From contig NW_006281099.1 in assembly GCF_000203795.2 (NCBI RefSeq), positions 2,111,774-2,175,773 on the forward strand: a stretch of 64,000 nt of DNA, in the 5' to 3' direction. Positions 34,293 through 44,847 of this stretch are shown piece by piece. Position numbers and translations under genes: made by a program. This DNA comes from Batrachochytrium dendrobatidis JAM81 (taxonomy: Eukaryota > Chytridiomycota > Chytridiomycetes > Rhizophydiales). The notes beneath the pieces were generated by a model. That model was given only the letters and a program-made list of their open reading frames with translations. It was not told the origin of the DNA and did not search any database. Each line of letters starts with the position of its first letter. Position 1 is the stretch's first letter.

Positions 34293-35260
34293 ACTCAAAT
34301 GACATGCTCCATATCAAGCATATTTTACTCTTGCTTATTTCACCAACACTTGCGTTCTCATTTTTCCCTATCATTCGATCCACTGCAGCTTCTTACCCTA
34401 TATTTCTCATATTCTATCTCTGAAGTCTTATTCTCAGCTTTTGGTATTTTTGAATATTCAGTCTATTCATTTCTTCCGGGAGTGGGTATCTTTATGTTTT
34501 GTATTTGCAGTAGACTTTAGATTACCTTGAATTCATTTATTCGATTTTCCGTTTGTTTTACAGCCATGTTCACGTAAAATGCAACACTTTCCAGTATTCA
34601 TCTCGTATTGACTATTTCTCTCCAGAATAAACAATGGTTGAATATTCGTTGTTATTGGAAATTGATGATTTTTTTATTGGAACTTTGTCGTATCCTAATA
34701 TCAGATGCGTTTACGCTCTAGTTCAAGAATGCAACTGTTGTTTCCATGCCGGTCATGCAATGTTTACTTCAAATGTTCGTTTTGGAGGAAAGGAAAGTTG
34801 GAGATTGAAAAGATGTCAAGGATGTGGAATATATTGGAACAGGAATCAAGATTTGCTGTATTTTTGTACAAGAATGAGCATCAAGATCAGTAAACTAAAC
34901 GAGTTGAAAAAACACAATGTTGCCCAGTAAGATTGGCACCAATAAAACATGACTGTTTATTATACTCTTATTTAGTAGTTCACTACGTGAATATGGCTGT
35001 AACAATAAAGGCTTTCGTTTTTTGAAATTATTTATGATACAGAGCAGCTGACCCATGCTTTTTGACATTCGTTAGTCGATATATAACAACGGTAATGATT
35101 GGATAGTTTGTTTGTGTTGACGTCAAGTAGCCAAACTATTTATGTTTTAAATATAAACTGGTCGAAAATATCAAACGTGCGTTTTCAGCCAGCGACAATG
35201 GTGACGATTGTTGACAATTTTTTATTTTATTTCATCTTTCCATTCTCATGCCCTTTGTCG
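34293..35260. other. Intergenic region with intact MITE
   Basis: LSC1 and PHO85 converge here. It holds the intact MITE 34558-35002 and a short end fragment of the NIDGINQ family (about 35190-35270). Frames at 34634-34930 are inside the MITE. Confidence 0.55.
34558..35002 (+). mobile_element. Intact MITE-like element with terminal inverted repeats
   Basis: The left terminus TTACAGCCATGTTCACGTA and the right terminus TACGTGAATATGGCTGTAA are inverted copies with two mismatches, 445 bases end to end. TA at each end fits a Tc1/mariner-like TA duplication, but the target duplication could not be proven. No transposase frame; the longest frame (98 codons) is unlike known transposases. At least six related copies or fragments occur in the window. 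Confidence 0.75.
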
Positions 35261-35270
35261 CTAGTTGTGA
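35190..35270 (+). repeat. NIDGINQ-family end fragment
   Basis: Ends CATTCTCATGCCCTTTGTCG followed by CTAGTTGTGATG, matching the termini of the copies at 9850, 38753 and 41906. It overlaps the last four codons and stop of the PHO85-type gene. Confidence 0.55.
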
Positions 35271-36607
35271 TGTTGAGGTTGCACCTGTGAAGCGCGTGAT
35301 GCAGCATAGGCCAATTGAGCTGCATAGTTTGGTCCGTTTGAATTGGCAGCAATCACGGCAGCATTTGGAGGTGAGCTGATGGCTTGACCTCCTTGTCCAA
35401 TTAACACATCCATGTGTCCAATAGCCTGAATAATCTCTGCAAAGTAAGGATGCAACAGTGCTTCTTTTGCGCTCACACGAATCAGCGGTTGGTACTGCAG
35501 CATTCTAGCTAGTATATTCAATGCAACATTATCTAACATGGGCAGCTTCGTTCTAAGATCTATTGGTGCATAATACGGAAACGTTTTCTTGTATTCCGAG
35601 TATTCAGATACCCGTGGCCACGTATCTTCTGTTGGTGTTCCAAGAAGTTTGAAGATTTTGAGAAGTTGATCTTCGTTATCTTTTCCTGAAAAAAGAGGTT
35701 TTCCTGTATGCATTTCTGACATAATACAACCGATAGACCACATATCAATCGAGGTCGAGTAGTTTCGTGAGCCAAGGAGAACGTCGGGGGCACGATACCA
35801 GAGAGTTACTACTTCATTAGAGAAGGTGTTGACAGGAATTCCAAATGCCCTTGCAAGACCAAAATCCGCTAGCTTGAGCTCAAAGTTTGAATTGATAAGC
35901 TAGATATATTTGGATATAAAGTGATCGAATAGAGTTGTGAAAAATATACTTTAGCATATATTGTGGTAGCCCAAAAACAAGATATCTGCAATCGAGGTTT
36001 AATCTAAACTGCACGCAAGTGCGTGATATTTTAAACCATTAAACCAGGTTTAAAAGAGTACTCTAGTTACCAATGCATCTATCAGGCTGATAGTTTAGAT
36101 TCATCATCCTGGATATATAAGCTGACAAAACGATTTACATCACTAAATCTGACCAAACTTTCAAGAATACTAATCAAAGATTGCATAGAATACAGCTGAC
36201 AGAAATCAACTCACCAGGTTCTGTGGCTTCAGGTCTCGATGCAGTACCCGATTGTCATGACAAAACATGATTCCTCGCAGTAGCTGGAACATGAAATTGC
36301 AGCACAATGAAGGCTTTAAAGCTCCACCATGCACATCCATAAACTTTTTCAAGTCCTGGTCCATAAACTCAAACACAAGCGTCAAGGTCACCTCGGTGTG
36401 AATAACATCATAAAGACGAACAATATTCATGTGCTTGAGCTCTTTCATGAGGGATATTTCACGTATAGCAGTCGAAGGAGCTCCTTCCTCAGCATTCAAA
36501 TGTATTTTTTTAAGTGCGACTGTCTCAGAAGTCTGACAGCTTTTCCCCTTGTAAACAGTCGCATAGGTACCCTCTCCAAGCTTTTCCAGCCGGACGTATC
36601 TCTCCAT
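35261..36607 (-). CDS. PHO85: Pho85/CDK5-type cyclin-dependent kinase
   Basis: Two exons, complement(35261..35899, 36215..36607), give 343 residues. Seen: glycine loop [12 protein letters not shown], catalytic Lys in VALKKI, cyclin helix [28 protein letters not shown], and [22 protein letters not shown]. The activation segment [16 protein letters not shown] is diagnostic of Pho85 and its CDK5 relatives and does not need T-loop Thr phosphorylation as Cdk1 does. A C-terminal 45-residue tail is Ala/Gln/Asn-rich. Known: Pho85 with its cyclins controls phosphate response, glycogen and cell-cycle entry. The single intron is 315 bases, long for this region. The last codons (QHHN, stop) overlap a repeat end, so the tail may be recent. 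Confidence 0.95.
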
Positions 36608-36790
36608 TGTGTTGCTGCTTTACAGAAAAGTCAAACGCTGGATCTGCAGGAAAAGTAAATACCATCTACACGTGACACGGCCTGTCCGCTGGTTGCATGT
36701 TTGACATGCATTTACATGATTGGCTGGAGTTGCCCTGAAACGAGTGGATCTGTATTTCACTCGTCAAATATATAAATACTTGTATTTTAT

Positions 36791-38559
36791 TCACGAATAG
36801 TATCCAGAAAACAACCGCTTTCCAAACTCATAGCCTATATATGTTTAAAATGATGTCAGCATATACTATTCCAAGCTGTGATGCACAGTAATTCAGATCA
36901 GCTTACTGGATATCATGATGCCACAAGCAGGTGCAACCTTGACGAATCGTGGAACTAGCCCAGTAAACAGTCCCCTCCATCCACTTTGTTGCAACACGCC
37001 ATGGAAACTTGCCAGCATTGAAAGAGATTTAGTACTATTGGTATGTGATATTTGTTGTAATGTTTTGACTACATCGAATGGATGTGTTAAAATCGCCGAG
37101 ATCTAAATAACAATCATTGGTTGGTAACGGGGTTGAAATGCGGCACTTGGTTTTAGAATAAAATTTCAGGGCTATGATATCCTGTGATAAACTTACAGAT
37201 CCAGATACGGAGCCGGCGATAAATGATGACTTTAGCTCGTTCTCCACATTTCCATGTTTATCCGAAACAACCAATTCTTTCTTAATCTGTTCGTACCCCA
37301 CCCAATATATGGCTGAAAATGGTACATCTCGCCATAGCGTAGGTAATAATCCACGAAACAGTGATTGCAGCCCATTAGATTTGATATGGTTGGATATACC
37401 TTGCATAGTTTCTCTCATGCTACTATCTCCTGCTTGCATTCGCGTCCTGACTAGCTCAATCGGTGAAATCACTGTTGCTGATATAACTAATTGGTAAAAC
37501 AGGTGTCAATTTGTTGGATATGCAACTACATATATAGACGAGACAAATCTATCAAAAAATATACTTCGTGCCAATGCTCCTGCAACAAGCGGTGCGTACG
37601 CTTCTATACCCATATGTGACATATGCCTGCCAAACGCTTCTCTCAAAAAATCGTAGCCAATGTAATATACTGTGGTGGATGGAATTGACATAATTCTAAT
37701 TGGTTTCAATATTTAAGCATTAAAAATCAGCTTGATTTGGTAATGTCAAATATCTAAAACGGCTTACAAAGTAGGTGTTAACCCTCTCCAGAGTGCTCTA
37801 AACCCCTCATTGCGTGAGATTGATAAAATTGATGCCTATGAATAATGTAAACTCGGTCAGCAGCAGTCTGATAAACACAGACAAGTATAGAAATGTATAC
37901 TTGCAATGGTTCCACGAGACACTGCAGGCTCTGCACCCAGAGTAGGTCCTAATGAGCTCATTAAAGATCCTGAGCCAGATACGACTTTTGAAACATTTTT
38001 TAAATTAAGCCCTTGCATGGACTCGGATATAGGGTTATGCAGTCTAGTCCTATAAGCTACCGATTTACAGTTTCTTGAAAGCACGTCGCTGTCTAATAAA
38101 AAGTATCTAGGACAGGTTGCTCGCTTGTTCAAGTTTGGCTCAAATGCTGCTTGTTCTGATTGCAATCTTGTCTTGACTACATCAAATGGAGTCACTAAGA
38201 GTATAAATCATGATCAATTTTAGTTTTTTTTGCATTAACAGATGAGAAAAAGCGATCAGTTAGATTCGATTGCTCAAGTCAAATGGATTCATAGACTGGT
38301 TAAAAGGAAATATGCTTTATGCACTCCGTGATGTCCATCATATACAAGAATCCAATATTAAACAATTAGATATAGAATCGTTGCAATCGATAATATTGAA
38401 ATGCATGCTGACCTCAATTCACCTGAATTGAAACATACTTTAACGATTCATATCGATCCATCGCAATCAATACTTACTCAGTAGCGATGTCAGAACTGCC
38501 CCCATTCCAGCAGACATGATTCTTTGAATAGTCGTTGGCTGCTTTGGTTGTTTCTGCAT
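36791..38559 (-). CDS. MTM1: Mitochondrial carrier of the Mtm1/SLC25A39-40 type
   Basis: About six exons between ATG 38559 (MQKQPKQPTTIQRIMSAGMG) and the TGA at 36791-36793. Three carrier repeats are visible by PxD/E-x-[KR]xR motifs: TPFDVVKTRLQSEQ, SPIELVRTRMQAG and the third repeat HPFDVVKTLQQ, each followed by a GLFRGLxPTL-type segment. It ends GIMISSYEFGKRLF, the Mtm1/SLC25A39-40 end. A long hydrophilic loop in the first repeat (about 60 residues with CPRYFLLDSDVLSRNC) is also typical of this subfamily. Known: SLC25A39/40 import glutathione into mitochondria, and yeast Mtm1 affects Mn-SOD metallation and iron handling. Two Cys in the first loop fit the reported iron-sulfur-sensing loop; that link is inference. 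Confidence 0.9.
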
Positions 38560-39449
38560 TAGTGTTGAATTTAAGGATGGCGGTGGATTGTTTGACGCAC
38601 TTTCTAGCAGGAAGATGGGTTTTATCGCAGTAACCATATATCATCAAAAACAATGATGTCAATACAGAATCAAACTAGCCGTTATAGGAATGACCTTTAT
38701 GTTAGAGTAGTCTCGAAAAGCAGATTTAATGTAGCTTTGATTGGCTTTTGGGTGAATCACAGCTAGCGACAAAGAGCATGATAACAGAGAAAAAGTCGGA
38801 AATCGGAAAAATGAGAAATTGTCAGCAACCATCACTCTCAGTGCATATCATGTATTGAGATAGTATTTGCACAAACTCATTCACATCAAAATGTGTTTTC
38901 TTGCCAGTGTTGTTTTGCAAAGATCGGTAGATTGTCTGCTGATCTGAATGACATGAGTATCTACTGATCGTGTCTTGTATATCGCGATGACAATCTGGTT
39001 TGTTGACACGGCCAGTTTATTGAACGACCTGCTGGTCGTTGATTCAATATAGGACAACGTTCCTCGTTTGGTCCAGTGGTGACTGTTTGCTGAACTTGAC
39101 GCTTCATCTATATAGTGTATATTAAATTGATTGTACAATTCTACAAACTTGAAACTCTTGTTGAAATGTGCAACAGCAATCTGGTTGATGCCATCAATAT
39201 TTCCAAAACAGGATAAGATTGGATTGCTGAAACACATACATTTTTTTGCATTCTCATTCCTATTGTTGCCAGTCGTAACATGAGCTTGCTGTCGCCTATA
39301 TCATTGACGACTCAGTATATAGGTCAAGGATTGGCATTCATGCGACAAATATTTATGTATATTGAGAAAATGAGCAAAATGAGACTTTCCGAGTTGAATT
39401 CAATGAATTTGTTGTTGGCCACGTTTATTATTTATACTCGAGGAAACAA
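38560..39449. other. Repeat-containing intergenic region
   Basis: Most of this space is the NIDGINQ-family copy 38753-39234, extending to about 39270. No other gene was seen. Confidence 0.5.
38753..39234 (-). repeat. NIDGINQ-family repeat, full copy
   Basis: Almost identical to 41906-42387 in the same orientation, with few substitutions and one indel. On the minus strand the segment keeps an open frame of 118 codons containing GNIDGINQIAVAHFNKSF, WTKRGTLSYIESTTSRSF and HVIQISRQSTD. The right end reads TGAATCACAGCTAGCGACAA. No transposase motif or terminal inverted repeat recognised. The family has five copies or fragments in the window. Confidence 0.8.
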
Positions 39450-41718
39450 TTACTTCATAAAAATCATGCCACTACCTTCGTATGTGGCTGCAATCTTGGC
39501 AATGGCATTTGAGAAAGCCGCAGTACGATGGTCAATTCCCTAAGCATTAGCATCCACATATAAAGATGCATGTGGTGATAGTGTGAGCTCAACAATGAAA
39601 TGTGATCAAAAGTGCTAAAGCAGAGCATGCAAATGAAATTTAATATACCTTTTTCAGAGCTGTAGTATGGGTCTCAGCACAAGCAACAATCATGGTGTCT
39701 TCCAACCCAGAATAAACAAGATCGTGCTCCTCAGCACCAGTAGTAACTTGGCGACGCTCTGTCACAGAAAGCTGACGGCCAGCAACTTCCTCAACCAAAT
39801 TCAATAGCTTGGACTTTCCCTGCTCATCCCATCTCTTATTCATACGACCAAAACGGACATGGCTCAGATTCTTGAGCCATTCAAAGTAAGACACTGTGAC
39901 ACCTCCAGCGTTCATCAAAAGATCGGGAAGCACCGGAATGCCACGCTGGATAAGAACATCGTGTCCGGCAGGAGTAATAGGACCATTGGCAGCCTCGGCC
40001 ACAATCTTGGCCTTGATTTTGGAAGCATTACCAAGGTGGATTTGCTGTTCTAAAGCAGCAGGAACCAAAAGATCGCATTCTTTTTCCAAAAGACTGACAC
40101 TATCTTTGACAAAAGAGCCTCCTGCGAAACCTTCAAATGTCTTTGTGGCATTACGATGAGAAAGAAGAGCCTCAATATCGAGGCCATTTTCATTGTAGAT
40201 TCCGCCATTGTATTCTGCAACACCGATAATCTTTGCACCATGTGAGCTCAAAAAGCGTGCAGCCCAGTAGCCCTGGTAAGTATGATAGAATCAGTAAACA
40301 TTCGTTAGGATAACGTTCCAAATAATAGTTGGTGATGTATGCAGAGTTTCCAAAAGATACATACGACATTGCCAAAACCTTGAACAACAACACTGAGGTC
40401 TTCAATCTTGCCACTCAAACCAGTCTGCTGTTGAATTTCTTTAAAACCAAGAAACTCACGAATGCCAAAGAATACACCAAGACCCGTGGCTTCGGTGCGA
40501 CCACGAACTCCACCTTGAGAAATGGGCTTGCCGGTTACACAAGCGGCAGCGTTTACATCGCTGGGATTAAACTGGCGGTAAGTGTCAAAAATCCAAGACA
40601 TTTCTCTGCCCGATGTACCCATATCAGGAGCTGGGACATCGATACCGGGGCCAATGAAATTTTTTTGGCATAGCTCAAGAGTGAATCGTCTGGTAATGCG
40701 CTCAATCGTACGCTCATCGTATTTTAAGGGGTCTATTTTTACTCCTCCTTTGGCGCCTGTTAAAAGAGAAATAGTATATAGGCAGCAGGTAAAAGATGAG
40801 CATTGTAAAGCCGGCGAGTATTAAACCGAGAACATGGAATGGCAAAAATCTTGAAATGCATTACCACATACCACCAAAGGGAACATCGACAACAGCATTC
40901 TTATATGTCATCAAAGACGCCAATGCCTCGACTTCTTGGAGATCGACATCGGCCGAGTAACGAATACCGCCTGAATAACGAGTTTTCAAGACAAATTGAT
41001 TAGATTTTAAAATATTAGAAACCATACATCTACTAGACTTGCCTTTAACAGGTGTACGATGGCGAGAGTGCTGAGCACGGTATCCTTGGACAATCTCAGT
41101 GGTTCCGTCAGGCAGCTCTATTGGGAATGTAACAGAAAGAATACCATCAGTGCGCTTGATATGAGCAAGTGCCTCTTTGCTGACATTGGAATGCTTTGCT
41201 GCACGCTCAAAAAAGATCTCTACGCTTTGCAAAAAATTGGGCTCGCCAGTAGCAGATGAGTGGTTCAATCGAAGGGCTACAGAAGAGATAAAAATGCATT
41301 ATATAGAAGCCAGTCAACTACCAAAGTAAACCAATCCAACTCCAAAAAGCATAACTGAATAGTTGGACAGCCAGAACACAGGTATACATTTGTAAATGAA
41401 ACAGTAAAAAGACAGGCTAGAACCAAAGTGATTCTTTTCAAGTATCTTTAAAACTCGAGCAACTTGGATCATCATCACCCTTTAGCTCAACTACACTGTC
41501 ACAAAATAAGAAACAGGATGTACATGACGATCAGATATCGACTGCACTCTCCAGCAGCAACTTGAGCTGCGAATAGTGAATTCAACTACAATCAATCAAA
41601 TGGCTGGCTGCATAAGGGTTGGGTAGACTGACGTACAAGAACTAGCAATAGCCAAGGGAGTAGCCCAAGACTTGGTAGCAAAGGGAACGCATCGACGAAC
41701 TAGAGCGGCATGAAACAT
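39450..41718 (-). CDS. Mitochondrial glutamate dehydrogenase, GLUD1 (animal) type
   Basis: About seven exons from ATG 41718 ([18 protein letters not shown], an Arg-rich mitochondrial presequence) to the TAA at 39450-39452. Seen: [23 protein letters not shown], then [16 protein letters not shown] with the catalytic Lys, [58 protein letters not shown] (dinucleotide-binding), [16 protein letters not shown] and [20 protein letters not shown]. Known: these are hallmarks of the hexameric GDH of animal mitochondria, which interconverts glutamate and 2-oxoglutarate. Most Dikarya instead use cytosolic NADP-GDH and a large NAD-GDH. A roughly 40-residue block before the C-terminus ([20 protein letters not shown]) matches the position of the GLUD1 antenna region. 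Confidence 0.93.
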
Positions 41719-41905
41719 GGATAAGACTGGTTTCAGATATAACTTGAACTATATTTTCTTTCGTTGATCCTTGGCAGCTGTCCGTTGGCTCCATCACGTG
41801 GGCTTGGTCTCTACATTAACCCTGTTGCTATTGAGCTACTCCATTTCATGACAAAAGAGCGAGTGGTGAAATGCATGAACCGGTTCATACACCCGTAAAT
41901 AGTCA

Positions 41906-42387
41906 TGAATCACAGCTAGCGACAAAGAGCATGATAACAGAGAAAAAGTCGGAAATCGGAAAAATGAGAAATTGTCAGCAACCATCACTCTCAGTGCATA
42001 TCATGTATTGAGATAGTATTTGCACAAACTCATTCACATCAAAATGTGTTTTCTTGCCAGTGTTGTTTTGCAAAGATCGGTAAGATTGTCTGCTGATCTG
42101 AATGACATGAGTATCTACTGATCGTGTCTTGTATATCGCGATGACAATCTGGTTTGTTGACACGGCCAGTTTATTGAACGACCTGCTGGTCGTTGATTCA
42201 ATATAGGACAACGTTCCTCGTTTAGTCCAGTGGTGACTGTTTGCTGAACTTGACGCTTCATCTACATAGTGTATATTAAATTGATTGTACGATTCTACAA
42301 ACTTGAAACTCTTGTTGAAATGTGCAACAGCAATCTGGTTGATGCCATCAATATTTCCAAAACAGGATGAGATTGGATTGCTGAAAC
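41906..42387 (-). repeat. NIDGINQ-family repeat, second full copy
   Basis: Near-identical to 38753-39234. An extra A (GGTAAGATTG against GGTAGATTG) breaks the frame kept open in the other copy, leaving a 78-codon frame. The two copies flank the glutamate dehydrogenase gene as direct repeats about 3.15 kb apart. Confidence 0.8.
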
Positions 42388-42423
42388 AAATGAAAGTTTG
42401 ACGGTTGTCCTTGCTTCTTTCTG

Positions 42424-42611
42424 CTATGTTGGACTTCTCGTATCGAATTTTCTAAACATGCTGTAATATTGTTGTGCTAGTGCTGTAATTTCAGCTGTGG
42501 ATATAGTTTGCAATAGTGCTCTTGGTATACATATATATCTGCTGGATGTTCTCCTTATACCTTGAAGGAGATGTAATTTTATCAAATGACTTGTTATATT
42601 TATTATACAGC
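42424..42611 (-). pseudogene. C-terminal gene fragment next to element A
   Basis: A minus-strand frame of up to 68 codons (ending RKFDTRSPT) abuts the element end at 42612. It may be the downstream remainder of the gene seen at 44848-45346, split by insertion of the inverted-repeat element. Its frame relative to that gene is not settled, and no family is recognised. Confidence 0.25.
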
Positions 42612-42896
42612 AGTAGTAAGGGTAGAGCACCGAATGATACCGCTTTTCATTTACTGCAACATTTTACGCTTTCTTCATATTAATTGAAAGTTTGGTAAAT
42701 TTCGTCATTCACATTATCCAATAAAAAATCAGTTAGATGTACAAAAATGAAGATATTATCTTTTGATTTACCAAAGAACTTGAATGTATCATTTGTCATA
42801 AATGAATTATCCCGCAATAATATCAGAACAGAAAGAAAGCTGTCATAAAACGTATTATTAAGAACATGCTTTTTACTATGCAAGATGAAAAAGTAA

Positions 42897-43585
42897 TTAC
42901 ATAAGGGAACAACTAGTTTTTGATCCAACAATGCCCAGCTCAATTTTGTTGATCTCATCATTAATTTCAGCATCAACAATATCTTCCCAAGAAATTGCCT
43001 TTTTTGTTTTCTTGACGAAGTTTTTTTGCTTGATGTGCATAACGGAGCCGCCGACTGTAGTCAGGGGAAAAGCCAAAAGAGTAGTGGCGATAACATTCTG
43101 GATAGATGGTGAAGAGAATGCTTTGTGGTCGACGTCACAAACAATTTGCACAAAAATGTCCGCAAATGTCTGACAGTTTCTGTACAGTCGTCGGTAATCG
43201 CCAAAATGCAAAATCAGTGATTCTCCAACAGCGGCGATAGCATCTAGTGGAAGAGATGTTGAGCCAATTTCTTCTTTAGCAGTCACCTTTCCTTCATCGA
43301 TCCATTGTTGTTTAAAATCCTGTCTTTCAAACTTGATTCCCACCGGCTGTCTGTTTTGATCCAACTTGAAAACAAGGTGGTGCAATAGCCCATCAACAAC
43401 GATTCCCCAATGACCTGTTGTTCCACTGGCCCAACCCGAATAGAATGATGGAGGTTTCCCATATAAAACCACACCGTAAACCAATACAGCTTCGACTCTT
43501 CGGCTCTTTATAGACTCCTTGTATTGGCCTTTAGCAGCATTGATAATTGACTGCTTCTCTTCTTCTGTCAAGACTGCGGCAGGAG
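42897..43585 (-). CDS. Papain-fold-like (NlpC/LRAT-type) protein, left-arm copy, 5' part in gap
   Basis: The visible C-terminal 229 residues start in the gap and end IELGIVGSKTSCSLM. A possible active-site pair is seen: His in TTGHWGIVVDGLLHHLVF and Cys in YRRLYRNCQTFADIF. Known: His before Cys, with an NCxxF(A/V) box, is the order in circularly permuted papain-fold families such as LRAT and PPPDE. A hydrophobic stretch (NVIATTLLAFPLTTVGG) follows. Inference: a cysteine hydrolase or acyltransferase, possibly membrane-linked; the family call is tentative. The N-terminus is unknown, and translations running through the Ns are artefacts. Confidence 0.55.
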
Positions 43586-44095
43586 NNNNNNNNNNNNNNN
43601 NNNNNNNNNNNNNNNNNNNNNNNNNNNNNNNNNNNNNNNNNNNNNNNNNNNNNNNNNNNNNNNNNNNNNNNNNNNNNNNNNNNNNNNNNNNNNNNNNNNN
43701 NNNNNNNNNNNNNNNNNNNNNNNNNNNNNNNNNNNNNNNNNNNNNNNNNNNNNNNNNNNNNNNNNNNNNNNNNNNNNNNNNNNNNNNNNNNNNNNNNNNN
43801 NNNNNNNNNNNNNNNNNNNNNNNNNNNNNNNNNNNNNNNNNNNNNNNNNNNNNNNNNNNNNNNNNNNNNNNNNNNNNNNNNNNNNNNNNNNNNNNNNNNN
43901 NNNNNNNNNNNNNNNNNNNNNNNNNNNNNNNNNNNNNNNNNNNNNNNNNNNNNNNNNNNNNNNNNNNNNNNNNNNNNNNNNNNNNNNNNNNNNNNNNNNN
44001 NNNNNNNNNNNNNNNNNNNNNNNNNNNNNNNNNNNNNNNNNNNNNNNNNNNNNNNNNNNNNNNNNNNNNNNNNNNNNNNNNNNNNNNNNNNNNNN
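43586..44095. other. Assembly gap (510 N)
   Basis: Run of Ns between the two arms of the inverted repeat. Palindromes often break assemblies, so the true length of the centre is unknown. Confidence 0.99.
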
Positions 44096-44562
44096 GACAG
44101 CCGGTGGGAATCAAGTTCAAGAGAGAGGATTTTGAACAAGAATGGATCGATGAAGGGAAGGTGATTGCTAAAGAAGAAATTGGCTCAACATCTCTTCCGC
44201 TGGAAGCTATCGCCGCTGTTGGAGAATCACTGATTTTGCATTTTGGCGATTACCGAAGACTGTACAGAAACTGTCAGACATTTGCGGACATTTTTGTGCA
44301 AATTGTTTGTGACGTCGACCACAAAGCATTCTCTTCACCATCTATCCAGAATGTTATCGCCACTACTCTTTTGGCTTTTCCCCTGACTACAGTCGGCGGC
44401 TCCGTTATGCACATCAAGCAAAAAAACTTCATCAAGAAAGTCATCAAGAAAACAAAAAAGGCAATTTCTTGGGAAGATATTGTTGATGCTGAAATTAATG
44501 ATGAAATCAACAAAATTGAGCTGGGCATTGTTGGATCAAAAACTAGTTGTTCCCTTATGTAA
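44096..44562 (+). CDS. Papain-fold-like protein, right-arm copy, 5' part in gap
   Basis: Mirror copy of the left-arm gene, visible for its last 155 residues. It has the same YRRLYRNCQTFADIF box and hydrophobic segment. It differs at several charged positions (KREDFEQEW against ERQDFKQQW) and carries a three-codon insertion near the C-terminus. The open frame is intact despite divergence, which suggests both copies have been under selection or diverged recently. The His-containing part lies in the gap. Confidence 0.5.
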
Positions 44563-44847
44563 TTACTTTTTCATCTTGCATAGTAAAAAGCATGTTCTTA
44601 ATAATACGTTTTATGACAGCTTTCTTTCTGTTCTGATATTATTGCGGGATAATTCATTTATGACAAATGATACATTCAAGTTCTTTGGTAAATCAAAAGA
44701 TAATATCTTCATTTTTGTACATCTAACTGATTTTTTATTGGATAATGTGAATGACGAAATTTACCAAACTTTCAATTAATATGAAGAAAGCGTAAAATGT
44801 CGCAGTAAATGAAAAGCGGTATCATTCGGTGCTCTACCCTTACTACT

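Larger units (their letters stand above)
41719..42611. other. Border region of the accessory island
   Basis: Contains the upstream region of glutamate dehydrogenase, the NIDGINQ-family copy 41906-42387, and about 220 AT-rich bases up to the first element end. Confidence 0.5.
42612..44847. mobile_element. Element A: long inverted repeat with duplicated gene and central gap
   Basis: Left arm 42612-43585 and right arm 44096-44847 are inverted copies. The outer ends are AGTAGTAAGGGTAGAGCACC on the left and its exact inverse on the right, so the symmetry ends sharply at 42612 and 44847. The arms differ by substitutions and a 9-base indel (KKNFVKK against KKNFIKKVIKK), so they are real diverged copies, not one read placed twice. 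The outer motif GCACCGAATGATACC is shared with the element ends at 47283 and 49745. The centre is unknown because of the 510-N gap. Confidence 0.7.

Noticed and set aside
34634..34930. 98-codon frame
   Set aside because: Lies wholly inside the MITE 34558-35002 and is not conserved in other copies.
42897..44562. Long open frames (over 200 to 400 codons) running through the N run on both strands
   Set aside because: They cross 510 Ns translated as X; only the parts outside the gap are real sequence.
42612..44847. The palindrome as a simple assembly artefact
   Set aside because: The arms differ by many substitutions and an in-frame 9-base indel, so they are not the same read placed twice, although mis-joining of two loci at the gap cannot be excluded.
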